From Akkermansia muciniphila (GTDB taxonomy: Bacteria; Verrucomicrobiota; Verrucomicrobiia; Verrucomicrobiales; Akkermansiaceae), in contig CAMBTF010000087.1 of NCBI GenBank assembly GCA_945870545.1, positions 1-7,076 on the forward strand: a stretch of DNA of 7,076 nucleotides. The letters run 5' to 3'. Shown piece by piece: positions 1-6,466 of the stretch. Under the pieces are notes generated by a model, which had not been told where the DNA came from, made no database searches, and saw nothing but the letters and a program-made list of their open reading frames with translations. Each line of letters opens with the position of its first letter. The first letter of the stretch is position 1. The translations under genes were made by a program, and so were the position numbers.

Positions 1-213
1 ACACCAAACAGGTTTGAAAACGTTTCCATAACTCTTTCTTCATCCGTGCCTTTCCGTGCCATCCGTGGTTCAATTTCGGTTTTCGAGTTTATTTGGAAGG
101 TTGGGGCAAGATTCCCCCAGAACGGCCTAGGGCTGGAATGCCCAGCAACGATTCAATACCACAGGACTTTTGGCAGACGGTCTAAAAATCGCAAATTCAG
201 CTCCTTCCCCTTC
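1..213. other. Non-coding flank downstream of dprA
   Basis: No convincing gene is seen here. The short open frames have no recognisable domain and overlap the dprA 3' end. The stretch is less GC-rich than dprA. It holds the CCGTG repeat near 42-72, a possible stem TGGGG/CCCCA (102-106 with 115-119), and a stem GCTGG/CCAGC (132-136 with 142-146). Neither stem is followed by a T-run on the minus strand, so they are weak candidates for the end of the dprA transcript. In many bacteria topA follows dprA, but nothing like topA begins in this flank. Confidence 0.5.
42..72. repeat. Short CCGTG intergenic repeat, three units
   Basis: CCGTG occurs three times at 44-48, 54-58 and 63-67, spaced 10 and 9 bases, in the form tCCGTGCC, tCCGTGCC, atCCGTGG, followed by TTCAA. 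Strings of this kind (ATCCGTG...ATCCGTGGTT) are ones I remember as scattered, intergenic, near-tandem motifs in genomes of Verrucomicrobiota, Planctomycetota and some Bacteroidota. That is memory, not a search result. It lies outside any supported gene, beyond the 3' end of dprA. Its function is unknown. Confidence 0.4.
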
Positions 214-1317
214 TTACCTCCGGATGAACCGGAAGCCTGGCAGCGGGCGGACGAGGCGGCGGAGTTCGAGTTTGAAAAGGGCGGCGGTAACGGCGGATGA
301 GGGCAGGCCGCTGTGCTGGATGAGGGTGTCGATGGACATCTCGTCGCCGGCGGGCATGGCGGCGAGGACGGCGGCTTCTTCGGGCGGGAGTTCGGGTTCT
401 TCGCGAGTTTCCGTGAGGGGTAGTTCGTTGCTGCGGGCGAAGGGCAGATCGCCCATGTCGTCGATGATGTGGGAGGCGTCGGAGACGAGGGTGGCGCCGT
501 CGCGGATGAGCTGGTTGCAGCCGGCGGAGGAGGGTTTGTCGATGGGACCGGGGACGGCGAAGATGGGCTTGCCGTATTCGGAGGCGAGGTTTGCGGTGAT
601 GAGTGAGCCGGACCAGGCGGGGCACTCGGTGACGAGCAGAGCTTGGCACCACGCGGCGACGATGCGGTTGCGCATGGGGAAGGTCTGCTTGTCGGGCTCC
701 CGGTGCAGGGGAAACTCGGAAATCACCGCGCCGTTGCCATCGGCGATCTTTTGCGCGAGGGCCAGGTTTTCCGGCGGGTAGAGCCGCGCCAAACCGGAGC
801 CGACGACCGCGATGGTGCGGCCTTTCGCAGCGAGCGCAGACTCGTGCGCGGCGGTATCGATGCCGCGGGCGAGGCCGGAGACGATGGTGAAACCGGCGTG
901 GGCGAGCTGGTAGGTGAGCTTGCGGGTGGCGTTGACGCCGTAGGTCGTGGCGCGGCGCGAACCGACGACGCTGATGGCATGGCGGTCGCGGGCGGTGATT
1001 TCCCCCCAGACATACAGCAGGATGGGTGCGTCGTAGGCCTGGAGCAGGTGCTTCGGATAAGAGGGATCCTCGCGGGTGATGATGGCGATGCCCCGCTCCA
1101 CCGCCTCGGCGAGCTCCTTCGCGGGATCGACGTGATCCTGCCAAGAGGAGATGAGCTTCGCCGTCTCCGGGCCGATGCCTTCCACGCGCAGCAGGCTCTT
1201 CGCCGGGGCGTTGAGAACGCTCTCGGCATCGCCAAAAGCCTCAAGCAGGCGGGTGATGCGGACGGGACCGAACGAAGGCAGGAGGTTGAGGGCGAGGATG
1301 GCTTCGCGGGGGGACAT
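214..1317 (-). CDS. dprA: DNA processing protein DprA (Smf family)
   Basis: DprA binds incoming single-stranded DNA in the cytoplasm and loads RecA on it during natural transformation. The 367-residue protein has the full three-part build. Residues 5-60 form an N-terminal helix-hairpin-helix/SAM-like region with the hairpin around VEGIGPETAKL (45-55). Residues 75-280 are the Rossmann-like DprA core with its signature blocks: VVGSRRATTYG (117-127), SGLARGIDTAAH (147-158), ISEFP (199-203), FPMRNRIVA (213-221), SGSLITA (236-242) and FAVPG (253-257). Residues 310-367 fit the C-terminal winged-helix (DML1-like) domain. Length and motifs are normal, with no frameshift. The ATG at 1317 fits the family start; the bases before it are pyrimidine-rich with no Shine-Dalgarno. 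The 44-bp gap to the gene upstream on the same strand permits co-transcription, though a hairpin lies between. Presence of dprA alone does not prove competence, as it is widespread in non-competent bacteria. Confidence 0.96.
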   Translation of the reverse strand: MSPREAILALNLLPSFGPVRITRLLEAFGDAESVLNAPAKSLLRVEGIGPETAKLISSWQDHVDPAKELAEAVERGIAIITREDPSYPKHLLQAYDAPILLYVWGEITARDRHAISVVGSRRATTYGVNATRKLTYQLAHAGFTIVSGLARGIDTAAHESALAAKGRTIAVVGSGLARLYPPENLALAQKIADGNGAVISEFPLHREPDKQTFPMRNRIVAAWCQALLVTECPAWSGSLITANLASEYGKPIFAVPGPIDKPSSAGCNQLIRDGATLVSDASHIIDDMGDLPFARSNELPLTETREEPELPPEEAAVLAAMPAGDEMSIDTLIQHSGLPSSAVTAALFKLELRRLVRPLPGFRFIRR

Positions 1318-1340
1318 GGGGAAGGAATGGGGATGACTTG

Positions 1341-1355
1341 GAGGCGGGACGCCTC
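1341..1355 (-). other. Hairpin between the repeat-protein gene and dprA
   Basis: GAGGC (1341-1345) and GCCTC (1351-1355) form a perfect 5-bp GC-rich stem with a 5-base loop, in the 44-bp gap between the stop of the upstream gene (1362) and the dprA start (1317). There is no T-run after it on the minus strand, so it is not a classical intrinsic terminator. It may weaken read-through into dprA, mark an mRNA end, or be a small dispersed repeat. Confidence 0.3.
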
Positions 1356-1361
1356 AGCTAC

Positions 1362-2183
1362 TTATTTGATTTCCATGCCGCTCTTGGGCCAGAGCCAGCG
1401 GACTACCTTGCCGCCCTGGATGAGTGCCTTGGCCTGGATCGTTTTCACACCGAAAACCGTCTCCGCCTTGTAGGATGCGATGCCGGTTTGGTAGCCTTGG
1501 CCGTCGATCGTTTCCGTTCCCTCGCCGGGCTGCCATTCGAGAACCTGATCGAAGGAAAATTCCTTAATCTCGCCCGCTTGGATGCTGGCTTTCATGATCG
1601 CGACGGGATCACCGGAGCCTGCGGCAGCGGCTTCTGGCGCGGGAGTTGGTTCGGGCTCTGGCGCGGGTTCTGGAGAAGGTTCTGGAGAAGGTTCTGGAGA
1701 AGGTTCTGGAGTAGGTTCTGGAGTAGGTTCTGGAGTAGGTTCTGGAGTAGGTTCTGGAGAAGGTTCTGGAGTAGGTTCGGCAGGCGGCGGGGTGTCCGGC
1801 ATGGCGGCGAGTTGCTCCATGAGATCGGTCTGGTCAATCGGGATTTTCCCCTCGAAAGAACCCGCTCCCGGGCTGATGATCACGTTCGCGCCTTCAAGGC
1901 GGATCAGGTTGATCTGGCTTCCGGCGGACACCTTGACCTTGAGGTCGGAGGCGCTGTCAGTGAGTTCGGCCTCGGCTTTCAGCATGACTTTCGCGGGGAG
2001 CCGATCCGATGGAATTTTCGCAAGATCGATGGCCGGTTGCGCGGCTGGTGCCTGGGCGGGATATGAGATGGAGGGCTTTTCGCCGGGTGTCTTGCCGGTG
2101 AGAGCCAGCCGGAACCAAGGTTCGGAGGAGTAGCCAAGGATGCCTGCGGTGACCAGACCTAGGATAAAAAGGAAGGCTTTCAT
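1362..2183 (-). CDS. Exported or membrane-anchored protein with Pro-Thr/Ser-Pro-Glu repeat
   Basis: I do not recognise a named gene. The 273-residue product starts with a short hydrophobic stretch (about residues 3-17) after one Lys, which fits an N-terminal signal or membrane anchor; there is no lipobox Cys. Residues about 75-125 alternate hydrophobic and polar positions and end in a Thr-Asp-Leu. This resembles an SH3-like small beta-barrel ([18 protein letters not shown], 81-98), but the similarity is weak. Residues about 134-184 are a low-complexity Pro/Glu linker built from PTPE and PSPE units, likely extended and flexible, of a type used to span periplasm or cell wall. Residues about 195-273 form a second compact domain ([21 protein letters not shown], 245-265) that I associate with verrucomicrobial exported proteins, without a known activity. 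The ATG at 2183 gives the signal-like N-terminus; no Shine-Dalgarno is visible. It sits upstream of dprA on the same strand and diverges from lpxB. Confidence 0.8.
   Translation of the reverse strand: MKAFLFILGLVTAGILGYSSEPWFRLALTGKTPGEKPSISYPAQAPAAQPAIDLAKIPSDRLPAKVMLKAEAELTDSASDLKVKVSAGSQINLIRLEGANVIISPGAGSFEGKIPIDQTDLMEQLAAMPDTPPPAEPTPEPSPEPTPEPTPEPTPEPTPEPSPEPSPEPSPEPAPEPEPTPAPEAAAAGSGDPVAIMKASIQAGEIKEFSFDQVLEWQPGEGTETIDGQGYQTGIASYKAETVFGVKTIQAKALIQGGKVVRWLWPKSGMEIK
1666..1773. repeat. 12-bp coding minisatellite, nine units
   Basis: Nine head-to-tail copies of GGTTCTGGAGWA (plus-strand reading) fill 108 bases without interruption. The tenth base-pair set, at 1774, degenerates. The W position reads A,A,A,T,T,T,T,A,T across the units, and it alone switches the coded residue on the minus strand between Ser and Thr (PSPE versus PTPE). 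Because 12 is a multiple of three, any gain or loss of units keeps the host gene in frame. Near-identity of the units suggests recent expansion by slippage or unequal recombination. Confidence 0.95.
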
Positions 2184-2293
2184 GGTAGGGATACGTGATG
2201 ATGACGGTTTGTATTCACCGGATTTTTACGGGCGCGTCCCGTGGTCGGATTGGAGGTTGTAGCGCGGGGTGCGGATTGGGTAGGTTTTTTTCC
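2184..2293. promoter_or_regulatory. Divergent intergenic region, repeat-protein gene / lpxB
   Basis: These 110 bases separate the starts of two divergent genes, so they should carry promoters for both. I see no strong pair of -35/-10 boxes. On the minus strand a TGAATACAAA stretch (plus coordinates about 2207-2216) could serve as an extended -10. On the plus strand TTGGAG (2250-2255) is a possible -35 without a good partner. A T-run at 2284-2291 lies just before the lpxB GTG. These assignments are tentative. Confidence 0.35.
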
Positions 2294-3415
2294 GTGAAGC
2301 GGATCTATGTCGTCGCGGGGGAAATGAGCGGGGATGCGCATGCCGCCGGGTTGTTACGTGAACTCACCGGGATGGTGGAGCCGCTGGAGATCTGCGGCGC
2401 GGGCGGGCCGGAAATGAAAGAGGTCAGCGGCGGCGGGACGAAGGACTGGGTGGAGGACGCGGCGGTGATGGGCGTGATCGAGGTGCTGAAACGCTACGGC
2501 TGGTTCAAGGAGCGCTTCGAAGAGATGCTGGCGGAGATCAAGCTCCAGAAGCCGGATGTGCTTCTGCTCGTCGATTACCCCGGTTTCAACCTGCGCTTCG
2601 CGAAAGCGGTGAAGGAAGCCCTGCCGGAAACCAAACAGGTATATTACATCAGCCCGCAGGTCTGGGCATGGAACAAAAAACGCATCCCGAAGATGGTCGA
2701 TCTCCTCGACGAGATGCTCTGCCTGTTCCCTTTCGAGAAACCCATTTTCGAAAACGCCGGGCTCAAAACCACCCACGTCGGCCATCCGCTGGTGGACGAG
2801 CTTTCGGAAAAACGGATCGAGGGCGGAAGGGATCCGGATCTCATCGGACTTTTCCCCGGCAGCCGTGAGCGCGAGATCGCGAAACTTTTCCCGATGATGT
2901 TGGAAACCGCGGCAGCGCTGCGGAGATGGCGCGGCGACCTGAAATTTTCGGTTCCCGCAGCGACACCGAAACTCGCGCAAACCATGCGCGGGATGATCGC
3001 GGAGGCGGGTGCGGAGGATTGGATCACGCTGACCGACGGCGGCAGCCACGAACTCATGCAACGCGCTGCCTGCGGAGTCATCGCCAGCGGCACGGCCACC
3101 CTAGAGGCGGCATGCTTCGGACTGCCCTACTGCCTCGTTTACAAGATGGCATGGACGACCTATCTCCTCGGCAAGATGCTGGTGAAGATCAAATACATCG
3201 GCATCGTGAACATCCTCGCGGACGAGAAGGTCGTGGAGGAATTCATTCAGGCGGATGCCGCCGCGCCGGCGGTCAGCGCATGGGTGCGGGATATCCTTTC
3301 GAACGATGAGAAACGCCAGGCGCTCGTCGGGCGGCTGGGCGAGGTCAGCGCGAAACTCGGCGAGCACGGCACGCACCGCCGCGCGGCGGAGAGGGTGGCG
3401 GAGTGGCTGGGGTGA
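2294..3415 (+). CDS. lpxB: Lipid-A-disaccharide synthase
   Basis: LpxB is a peripheral inner-membrane glycosyltransferase (GT19). It joins UDP-2,3-diacylglucosamine to lipid X, giving the beta-1',6 disaccharide of lipid A. The 373-residue product matches the family along its whole length: VAGEMSGD (7-14), AVMGVIEVL (57-65), KPDVLLLVDYPGFN (86-99), YYISPQVWAW (117-126), FPFEKPIF (145-152), VGHPLVD (162-168), LFPGSR (186-191), ASGTATLE (264-271) and the region around VNILADEKVVEEFIQ (305-319). Asp94 in VDYPGFN corresponds to the catalytic Asp of E. coli LpxB. I chose the GTG at 2294 because the beta-strand RIYVVAGE must be near the N-terminus and 373 residues is close to the usual 380. The ATG at 2195 would add 33 residues unlike any LpxB and would consume the divergent promoter region. 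lpxA, lpxD and fabZ, its usual neighbours, are absent here. Its stop lies 10 bp from the convergent toxin stop, with no terminator between. Confidence 0.96.
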   Translation: MKRIYVVAGEMSGDAHAAGLLRELTGMVEPLEICGAGGPEMKEVSGGGTKDWVEDAAVMGVIEVLKRYGWFKERFEEMLAEIKLQKPDVLLLVDYPGFNLRFAKAVKEALPETKQVYYISPQVWAWNKKRIPKMVDLLDEMLCLFPFEKPIFENAGLKTTHVGHPLVDELSEKRIEGGRDPDLIGLFPGSREREIAKLFPMMLETAAALRRWRGDLKFSVPAATPKLAQTMRGMIAEAGAEDWITLTDGGSHELMQRAACGVIASGTATLEAACFGLPYCLVYKMAWTTYLLGKMLVKIKYIGIVNILADEKVVEEFIQADAAAPAVSAWVRDILSNDEKRQALVGRLGEVSAKLGEHGTHRRAAERVAEWLG

Positions 3416-3425
3416 GTTCGTCACC

Positions 3426-3764
3426 TCACGTCACTTTCATGGCGGCGATGAAATTTCCCATCAGTCTTGTGAGCCGTAATGAGGAAATTGAACCAACACG
3501 ACCAAGGATCGCGTTTGAGGGAAGCGTTGCGATCATGCCCATGCGGATGAGAGATGCGACTTTCAGTCCGCTTGCGGGATAGTCCTGATCGGTCGGGGAA
3601 ATGATCTCATCCAAGCCCTTGACCTCATGGCGCAATTGGGAACTGACGCCAGCGAGCAGATGATCCCCATAAGGCGGCATGTTTGCCAATACGAGCGCCG
3701 GACGGGTTTTGAGCTTGCCATCCGACTGCTGCAGCCTCGCAAGAACCACGTCGCCGGGCTTCAT
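3426..3764 (-). CDS. MazF/PemK-like endoribonuclease toxin
   Basis: The 112-residue product fits the MazF/PemK (CcdB-fold) toxins of type II systems, which are mostly sequence-specific mRNA interferases. Visible signatures are GDVVLARL near the start (4-11), KTRPALVLA with Arg21 (19-27), AGVSSQL with Ser41 in the expected strand (38-44), SGLKVASLIR (65-74) and LGRVGSIS (87-94) before the closing helix. In MazF-type toxins the Arg after the first loop and the Thr/Ser of the second block help cleave RNA. The length is normal and the frame intact, so it may be active. Its ATG overlaps the antitoxin stop by four bases (ATGA), which implies translational coupling and makes toxin output depend on antitoxin translation. 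Base composition is less GC-rich than neighbouring genes, which would suit an acquired cassette. Cleavage specificity cannot be read from sequence. Confidence 0.87.
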   Translation of the reverse strand: MKPGDVVLARLQQSDGKLKTRPALVLANMPPYGDHLLAGVSSQLRHEVKGLDEIISPTDQDYPASGLKVASLIRMGMIATLPSNAILGRVGSISSLRLTRLMGNFIAAMKVT

Positions 3765-3973
3765 GATTTCAAATCTGCTTCGGAGTATTCGACCTCATCC
3801 TCTCCGTAGGAATCGGCTAACGCGGTGGCGGCGAGAGAGAGGAACTCCTGACGATCCGAATCCTGATCCTCCAAGATGGTCACCAACAGGCGGGTGTGTG
3901 GGCGGAGATCCACTTCTTCATCGAAGAGAACCTGCTTTCCGTCGTAATGTGCCGCAATGGATGTCATTGGCAT
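3761..3973 (-). CDS. Antitoxin of the MazF/PemK-like pair
   Basis: This 70-residue acidic protein directly precedes the toxin, with a four-base overlap. The N-terminal half (IAAHYDGKQVLFDEEVDL, 6-23, then a beta-rich stretch to ILE) resembles the small beta-hairpin antitoxins of the DUF104/AF2212-like type. It could form the dimer and DNA-binding part, which would make it an autorepressor. The C-terminal half (LSLAATALADSYGEDEVEY, 45-63) is an acidic, Ala-rich helix of the sort that wraps a PemK-type toxin and blocks its RNA groove. The role is inferred mainly from position and from this tail; the exact family is uncertain. Two starts are possible: ATG at 3973, or ATG at 3967, which has a GGA about seven bases ahead and fits the predicted promoter better. 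The gene follows the ftsH terminator by a few bases, so it should have its own promoter. Confidence 0.78.
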   Translation of the reverse strand: MPMTSIAAHYDGKQVLFDEEVDLRPHTRLLVTILEDQDSDRQEFLSLAATALADSYGEDEVEYSEADLKS

Positions 3974-3979
3974 ATCCGA

Positions 3980-4007
3980 ACAGTAGTGAAAAACAGGCGG
4001 AGGTCAA
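3980..4007 (-). promoter_or_regulatory. Candidate promoter of the toxin-antitoxin operon
   Basis: On the minus strand TTGACC (plus 4002-4007) is a good -35 box. A 16-base spacer leads to TACTGT (plus 3980-3985), which keeps the three most conserved -10 positions (T, A and the last T). Transcription would begin about at the first ATG (3973), giving an mRNA that is leaderless or starts just before the second ATG at 3967. The -35 falls in the loop of the ftsH terminator hairpin. The dyad could also act as an operator for the antitoxin. Not proven. Confidence 0.4.
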
Positions 4008-4018
4008 TTCCGCCCTGT
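3989..4018 (-). terminator. Intrinsic terminator of ftsH
   Basis: Read on the minus strand, seven bases past the ftsH stop codon, ACAGGGCGGA (plus 4009-4018) pairs with TCCGCCTGT (plus 3993-4001). The stem has six GC-rich pairs, a one-base bulge and three more pairs. The loop is seven bases, and TTTTT starts at the last stem base. This is a textbook Rho-independent terminator in position and form, and it separates ftsH from the downstream antitoxin gene. Confidence 0.82.
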
Positions 4019-4025
4019 GAATACC

Positions 4026-6377
4026 TCACGCCGGCGCACCCACCGCACCCGGGATCGGGCCGTCGTCTTCAGGCCTGTCGCTCTCGGCTTTCTTGGGGGC
4101 CGGTTTTTTCGACATGGAGTCGGGGACGGGTGGCGGCTTGGGGGCGCTGGGCGGGTTTTTCATCTCGCCGTGGTCAATGATGTCGCGCAGGTGGCTGGCG
4201 TCGAGGGTCTCGAATTCGAGAAGAGCGAGGGCGATTTTCTCCACCACATCGCGGTTGTCGGTAAGGACGCGGGTGGCTTCGTTGAAGGCGTTGTCGATGA
4301 ATTTCTTGATCTCGCCGTCGATGACCCGGGCGGTTTCCTCCGAGTAGTTGCGGCTCTTGTTCATGTCACGGGCGAGGAAGACGGGGCTGTCGCCCTCGCC
4401 GTATTCGACCATGCCGAGGACATCGGACATACCCCATTCGCAGACCATGTTGCGGGCGAGTGAGGTGGCCTGGCGGATGTCGCCGGAGGCTCCGTTGGAA
4501 ACGTCGTCCGAGTGGAAACCTTCCGCGATGCGGCCGCCCATCGTGACGATGAGGCTGGCGAGCGCTTCCTTTTTCTGGGTGGAATACTTGTCGCCGTCGG
4601 GCAGGAACATCGTCGCGCCGAGGAAGGGGCCGCGGGGGATGATGGTGACCTTGTGGAGCGGGTGGGTGTGCGGCAGCACCATGTTCAGGTAGGCGTGGCC
4701 CGCCTCGTGCCAAGCGGTGCCGATTTTTTCCTTGTCGGACATGGCGAGCGAGCGGCGCTCGCGCCCCCAGCGCACCTTGTCGCGGGCTTCTTCCATTTCG
4801 TCCAAGGTCACGGCGGTAAGGCCTTTGCGCGCGGCGAGAAGGGCGGCTTCGTTGACGAGGTTTGCGAGCTCGGCGCCGGAGAAACCGGGCGTGCCTCGGG
4901 CGATACGCGCGAGGTCGGTGTTCGCAGCGAGTTTGATCTTCTTCACATGGACGCGGAGGATTTCCTCGCGCCCGTTCACATCGGGAAGGGAAACGGTGAC
5001 CTGGCGGTCGAAACGGCCGGGGCGCAGCAGCGCGGGGTCGAGGACGTCCGGGCGGTTCGTGGCGGCGATGATGATGACACCCTCCTGGGTGTCGAAGCCG
5101 TCCATCTCGACAAGAAGCTGGTTGAGCGTCTGCTCGCGCTCATCGTGGCCGCCACCCATGCCGTGGCCGCGGTGGCGTCCTACGGCGTCGATCTCATCGA
5201 TGAAAATCAGGCAGGGTGCGTTCTTTTTCCCCTGCTCGAACATGTCGCGCACACGGGAAGCACCGACACCGACGAACATCTCCACGAAGTCGGAACCTGA
5301 GATGGAGAAGAACGGCACATCCGCCTCCCCGGCGATCGCGCGGGCGAGCAGGGTTTTTCCCGTTCCCGGCGAGCCGACCATCAGCACGCCCTTGGGGATG
5401 GAGCCGCCGAGTTTCTGGAACTTCTTGGGATCGCGGAGGAAATCGACGATCTCAAACAGCTCCTCCTTCGCCTCCTGGATGCCGGCGACGTCCTTGAAGG
5501 TGACCTTGTTGCGATCCATGGTGAGCAGGCGCGCCTTGGATTTTCCAAAGGACATCGCGCCGCGGCCGGCGGATTTCATCTGCTGGCGGAAGAGGAAAAA
5601 CAGCAGGAGAATGATGAGCAGGAAGGGCAGGAAGGTGAACAGCGCCTTGCTGAGGTAGTCGGAGGAGCGCTTGTATTGCGCCTTATCTTTCAGGAGCGAT
5701 TCAAGCTCACGGCCGAGGATGCTGGCGGAAACGCTTACGGAGAAAGGCTCGGCCGCCTTGGGCTTGCCGTCCTCGCCTTTCGGAACCTCCATGTTCGCAA
5801 TGACCTCGCGGGTGCCGGCCAGCATGGCGTTCGAGCTGTCATCCGTGGTGAGGATGCGGAGCGGGTTCTGCAGATCCTTCGCCTTGACCTCGCCGAGCGC
5901 GAGGGATTTCCTGAACTGGGCGAGGGAAAGGGTCTCCATGTCGCCCTCGATGGGCGCTTCCGACACGCGCTCCATGCGGATGTTTTCGCCGAGCAGTTCG
6001 CGGATTTCTTCGCCTTGGAGATCGAGATTCACGGGAACGCGGAAATCGGAGCGAACGCCCTCAGCGTCCTTCGGTTTCAACAGCTCGGGCTTCACCCAGC
6101 CGGTGATCGTTGCGTCGAAGGCGGTGTCGCTGGTGTTGACGGTCAACGGTTGCTTCGGGTTCTCCAGAACCACGCGCTCTTGGTCGAGCGCGGTGCGGAA
6201 CTCGGCATAGCTCATTGTTTTCGCCTGCGGGTTCATCTGCGGGCCGAAAAAGGCTACCCCGAGGATCACGAGGGCGAGACTGAAAAGGGCGAGCACCCGC
6301 CAGTTGAAGCCGTTGTTGTCGCCGGAGGCGCGGTTCGGGCTGGGCGGTTGCGGGGTGTTGTTCGGGGAATCGGACAT
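4026..6377 (-). CDS. ftsH: ATP-dependent zinc metalloprotease FtsH
   Basis: FtsH is a hexameric inner-membrane AAA+ protease that pulls out and degrades membrane proteins and selected cytosolic regulators. The 783-residue product shows: a polar Pro/Asn-rich N-terminus (1-24); TM1 (about 25-45); a long periplasmic region (46-244); TM2 (about 245-264); the AAA+ module with Walker A GSPGTGKT (335-342), pore loop MFVGVG (367-372), Walker B LIFIDEID (390-397) and the second region of homology [20 protein letters not shown] (439-458); then the M41 peptidase with HEAGH (His557, Glu558, His561) and the third zinc ligand Asp633 in SNGASGD. Residues 739-783 are a disordered Pro/Lys tail. It is longer than E. 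coli FtsH (about 645), mainly because the periplasmic FtsH_ext-like domain appears twice (55-140 and 150-240). Walker A has Ser where most FtsH have Pro. The ATG at 6377 places TM1 correctly; no clear Shine-Dalgarno precedes it. All catalytic residues are present. Confidence 0.97.
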   Translation of the reverse strand: MSDSPNNTPQPPSPNRASGDNNGFNWRVLALFSLALVILGVAFFGPQMNPQAKTMSYAEFRTALDQERVVLENPKQPLTVNTSDTAFDATITGWVKPELLKPKDAEGVRSDFRVPVNLDLQGEEIRELLGENIRMERVSEAPIEGDMETLSLAQFRKSLALGEVKAKDLQNPLRILTTDDSSNAMLAGTREVIANMEVPKGEDGKPKAAEPFSVSVSASILGRELESLLKDKAQYKRSSDYLSKALFTFLPFLLIILLLFFLFRQQMKSAGRGAMSFGKSKARLLTMDRNKVTFKDVAGIQEAKEELFEIVDFLRDPKKFQKLGGSIPKGVLMVGSPGTGKTLLARAIAGEADVPFFSISGSDFVEMFVGVGASRVRDMFEQGKKNAPCLIFIDEIDAVGRHRGHGMGGGHDEREQTLNQLLVEMDGFDTQEGVIIIAATNRPDVLDPALLRPGRFDRQVTVSLPDVNGREEILRVHVKKIKLAANTDLARIARGTPGFSGAELANLVNEAALLAARKGLTAVTLDEMEEARDKVRWGRERRSLAMSDKEKIGTAWHEAGHAYLNMVLPHTHPLHKVTIIPRGPFLGATMFLPDGDKYSTQKKEALASLIVTMGGRIAEGFHSDDVSNGASGDIRQATSLARNMVCEWGMSDVLGMVEYGEGDSPVFLARDMNKSRNYSEETARVIDGEIKKFIDNAFNEATRVLTDNRDVVEKIALALLEFETLDASHLRDIIDHGEMKNPPSAPKPPPVPDSMSKKPAPKKAESDRPEDDGPIPGAVGAPA

Positions 6378-6466
6378 GGTCTGCGTCTTTCCGGAGGGTT
6401 TCCTCTCGGGTGGGAAAAACTAATCGCCACTCCGAAAATGTCTAGGCAGGGTTTTTCGTTTCCGGA
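6378..6466 (-). promoter_or_regulatory. ftsH upstream region
   Basis: These 89 bases lie between the recognisable end of the antiporter remnant and the ftsH start. The frame of the remnant stays open through them, but the residues no longer resemble a membrane protein. They are therefore the likely site of the ftsH promoter and leader. I see TTCCGGAA-type dyads (near 6461-6468 and 6392-6397), and on the minus strand an AT-rich patch GATTAGTTTTT (plus 6415-6425) that might be a -10. No box pair is convincing. Confidence 0.3.

Noticed and set aside
18..25. AAACGTTT palindrome as an operator
   Set aside because: Eight-base AT-rich palindromes are frequent by chance, and no gene start lies nearby within the window.
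197..1144. Long 315-residue minus-strand frame inside dprA
   Set aside because: It is Arg/His/Pro-rich, the usual look of an off-frame reading of GC-rich coding DNA. The dprA frame has clear motifs.
1666..1773. CRISPR array
   Set aside because: The units are 12 bp, directly adjacent, without spacers, and lie inside a coding frame.
1582..2133. Plus-strand frame with Gly-Ser-Gly-Val repeats
   Set aside because: It is an antisense image of the 12-bp repeat, which stays open in several frames because 12 is a multiple of three. The minus-strand frame has a signal-like start and two domains.
2195..2293. ATG at 2195 as the lpxB start, adding 33 residues
   Set aside because: The added stretch is Gly/Cys/Arg-rich, unlike any LpxB N-terminus, and overlaps the divergent promoter region. 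The GTG at 2294 gives the normal length.
4026..6377. ftsH as an inactive homologue (FtsHi-like) because of the Walker A change
   Set aside because: Lys341, Thr342, the Walker B acidic pair, HEAGH and Asp633 are all present, so it should be an active protease.
6266..6466. Continuation of the remnant frame into ftsH as a 134-residue gene
   Set aside because: Beyond about residue 62 the sequence turns Arg/Pro/Thr-rich, matches no antiporter and overlaps the ftsH N-terminus. It is an open but meaningless extension.
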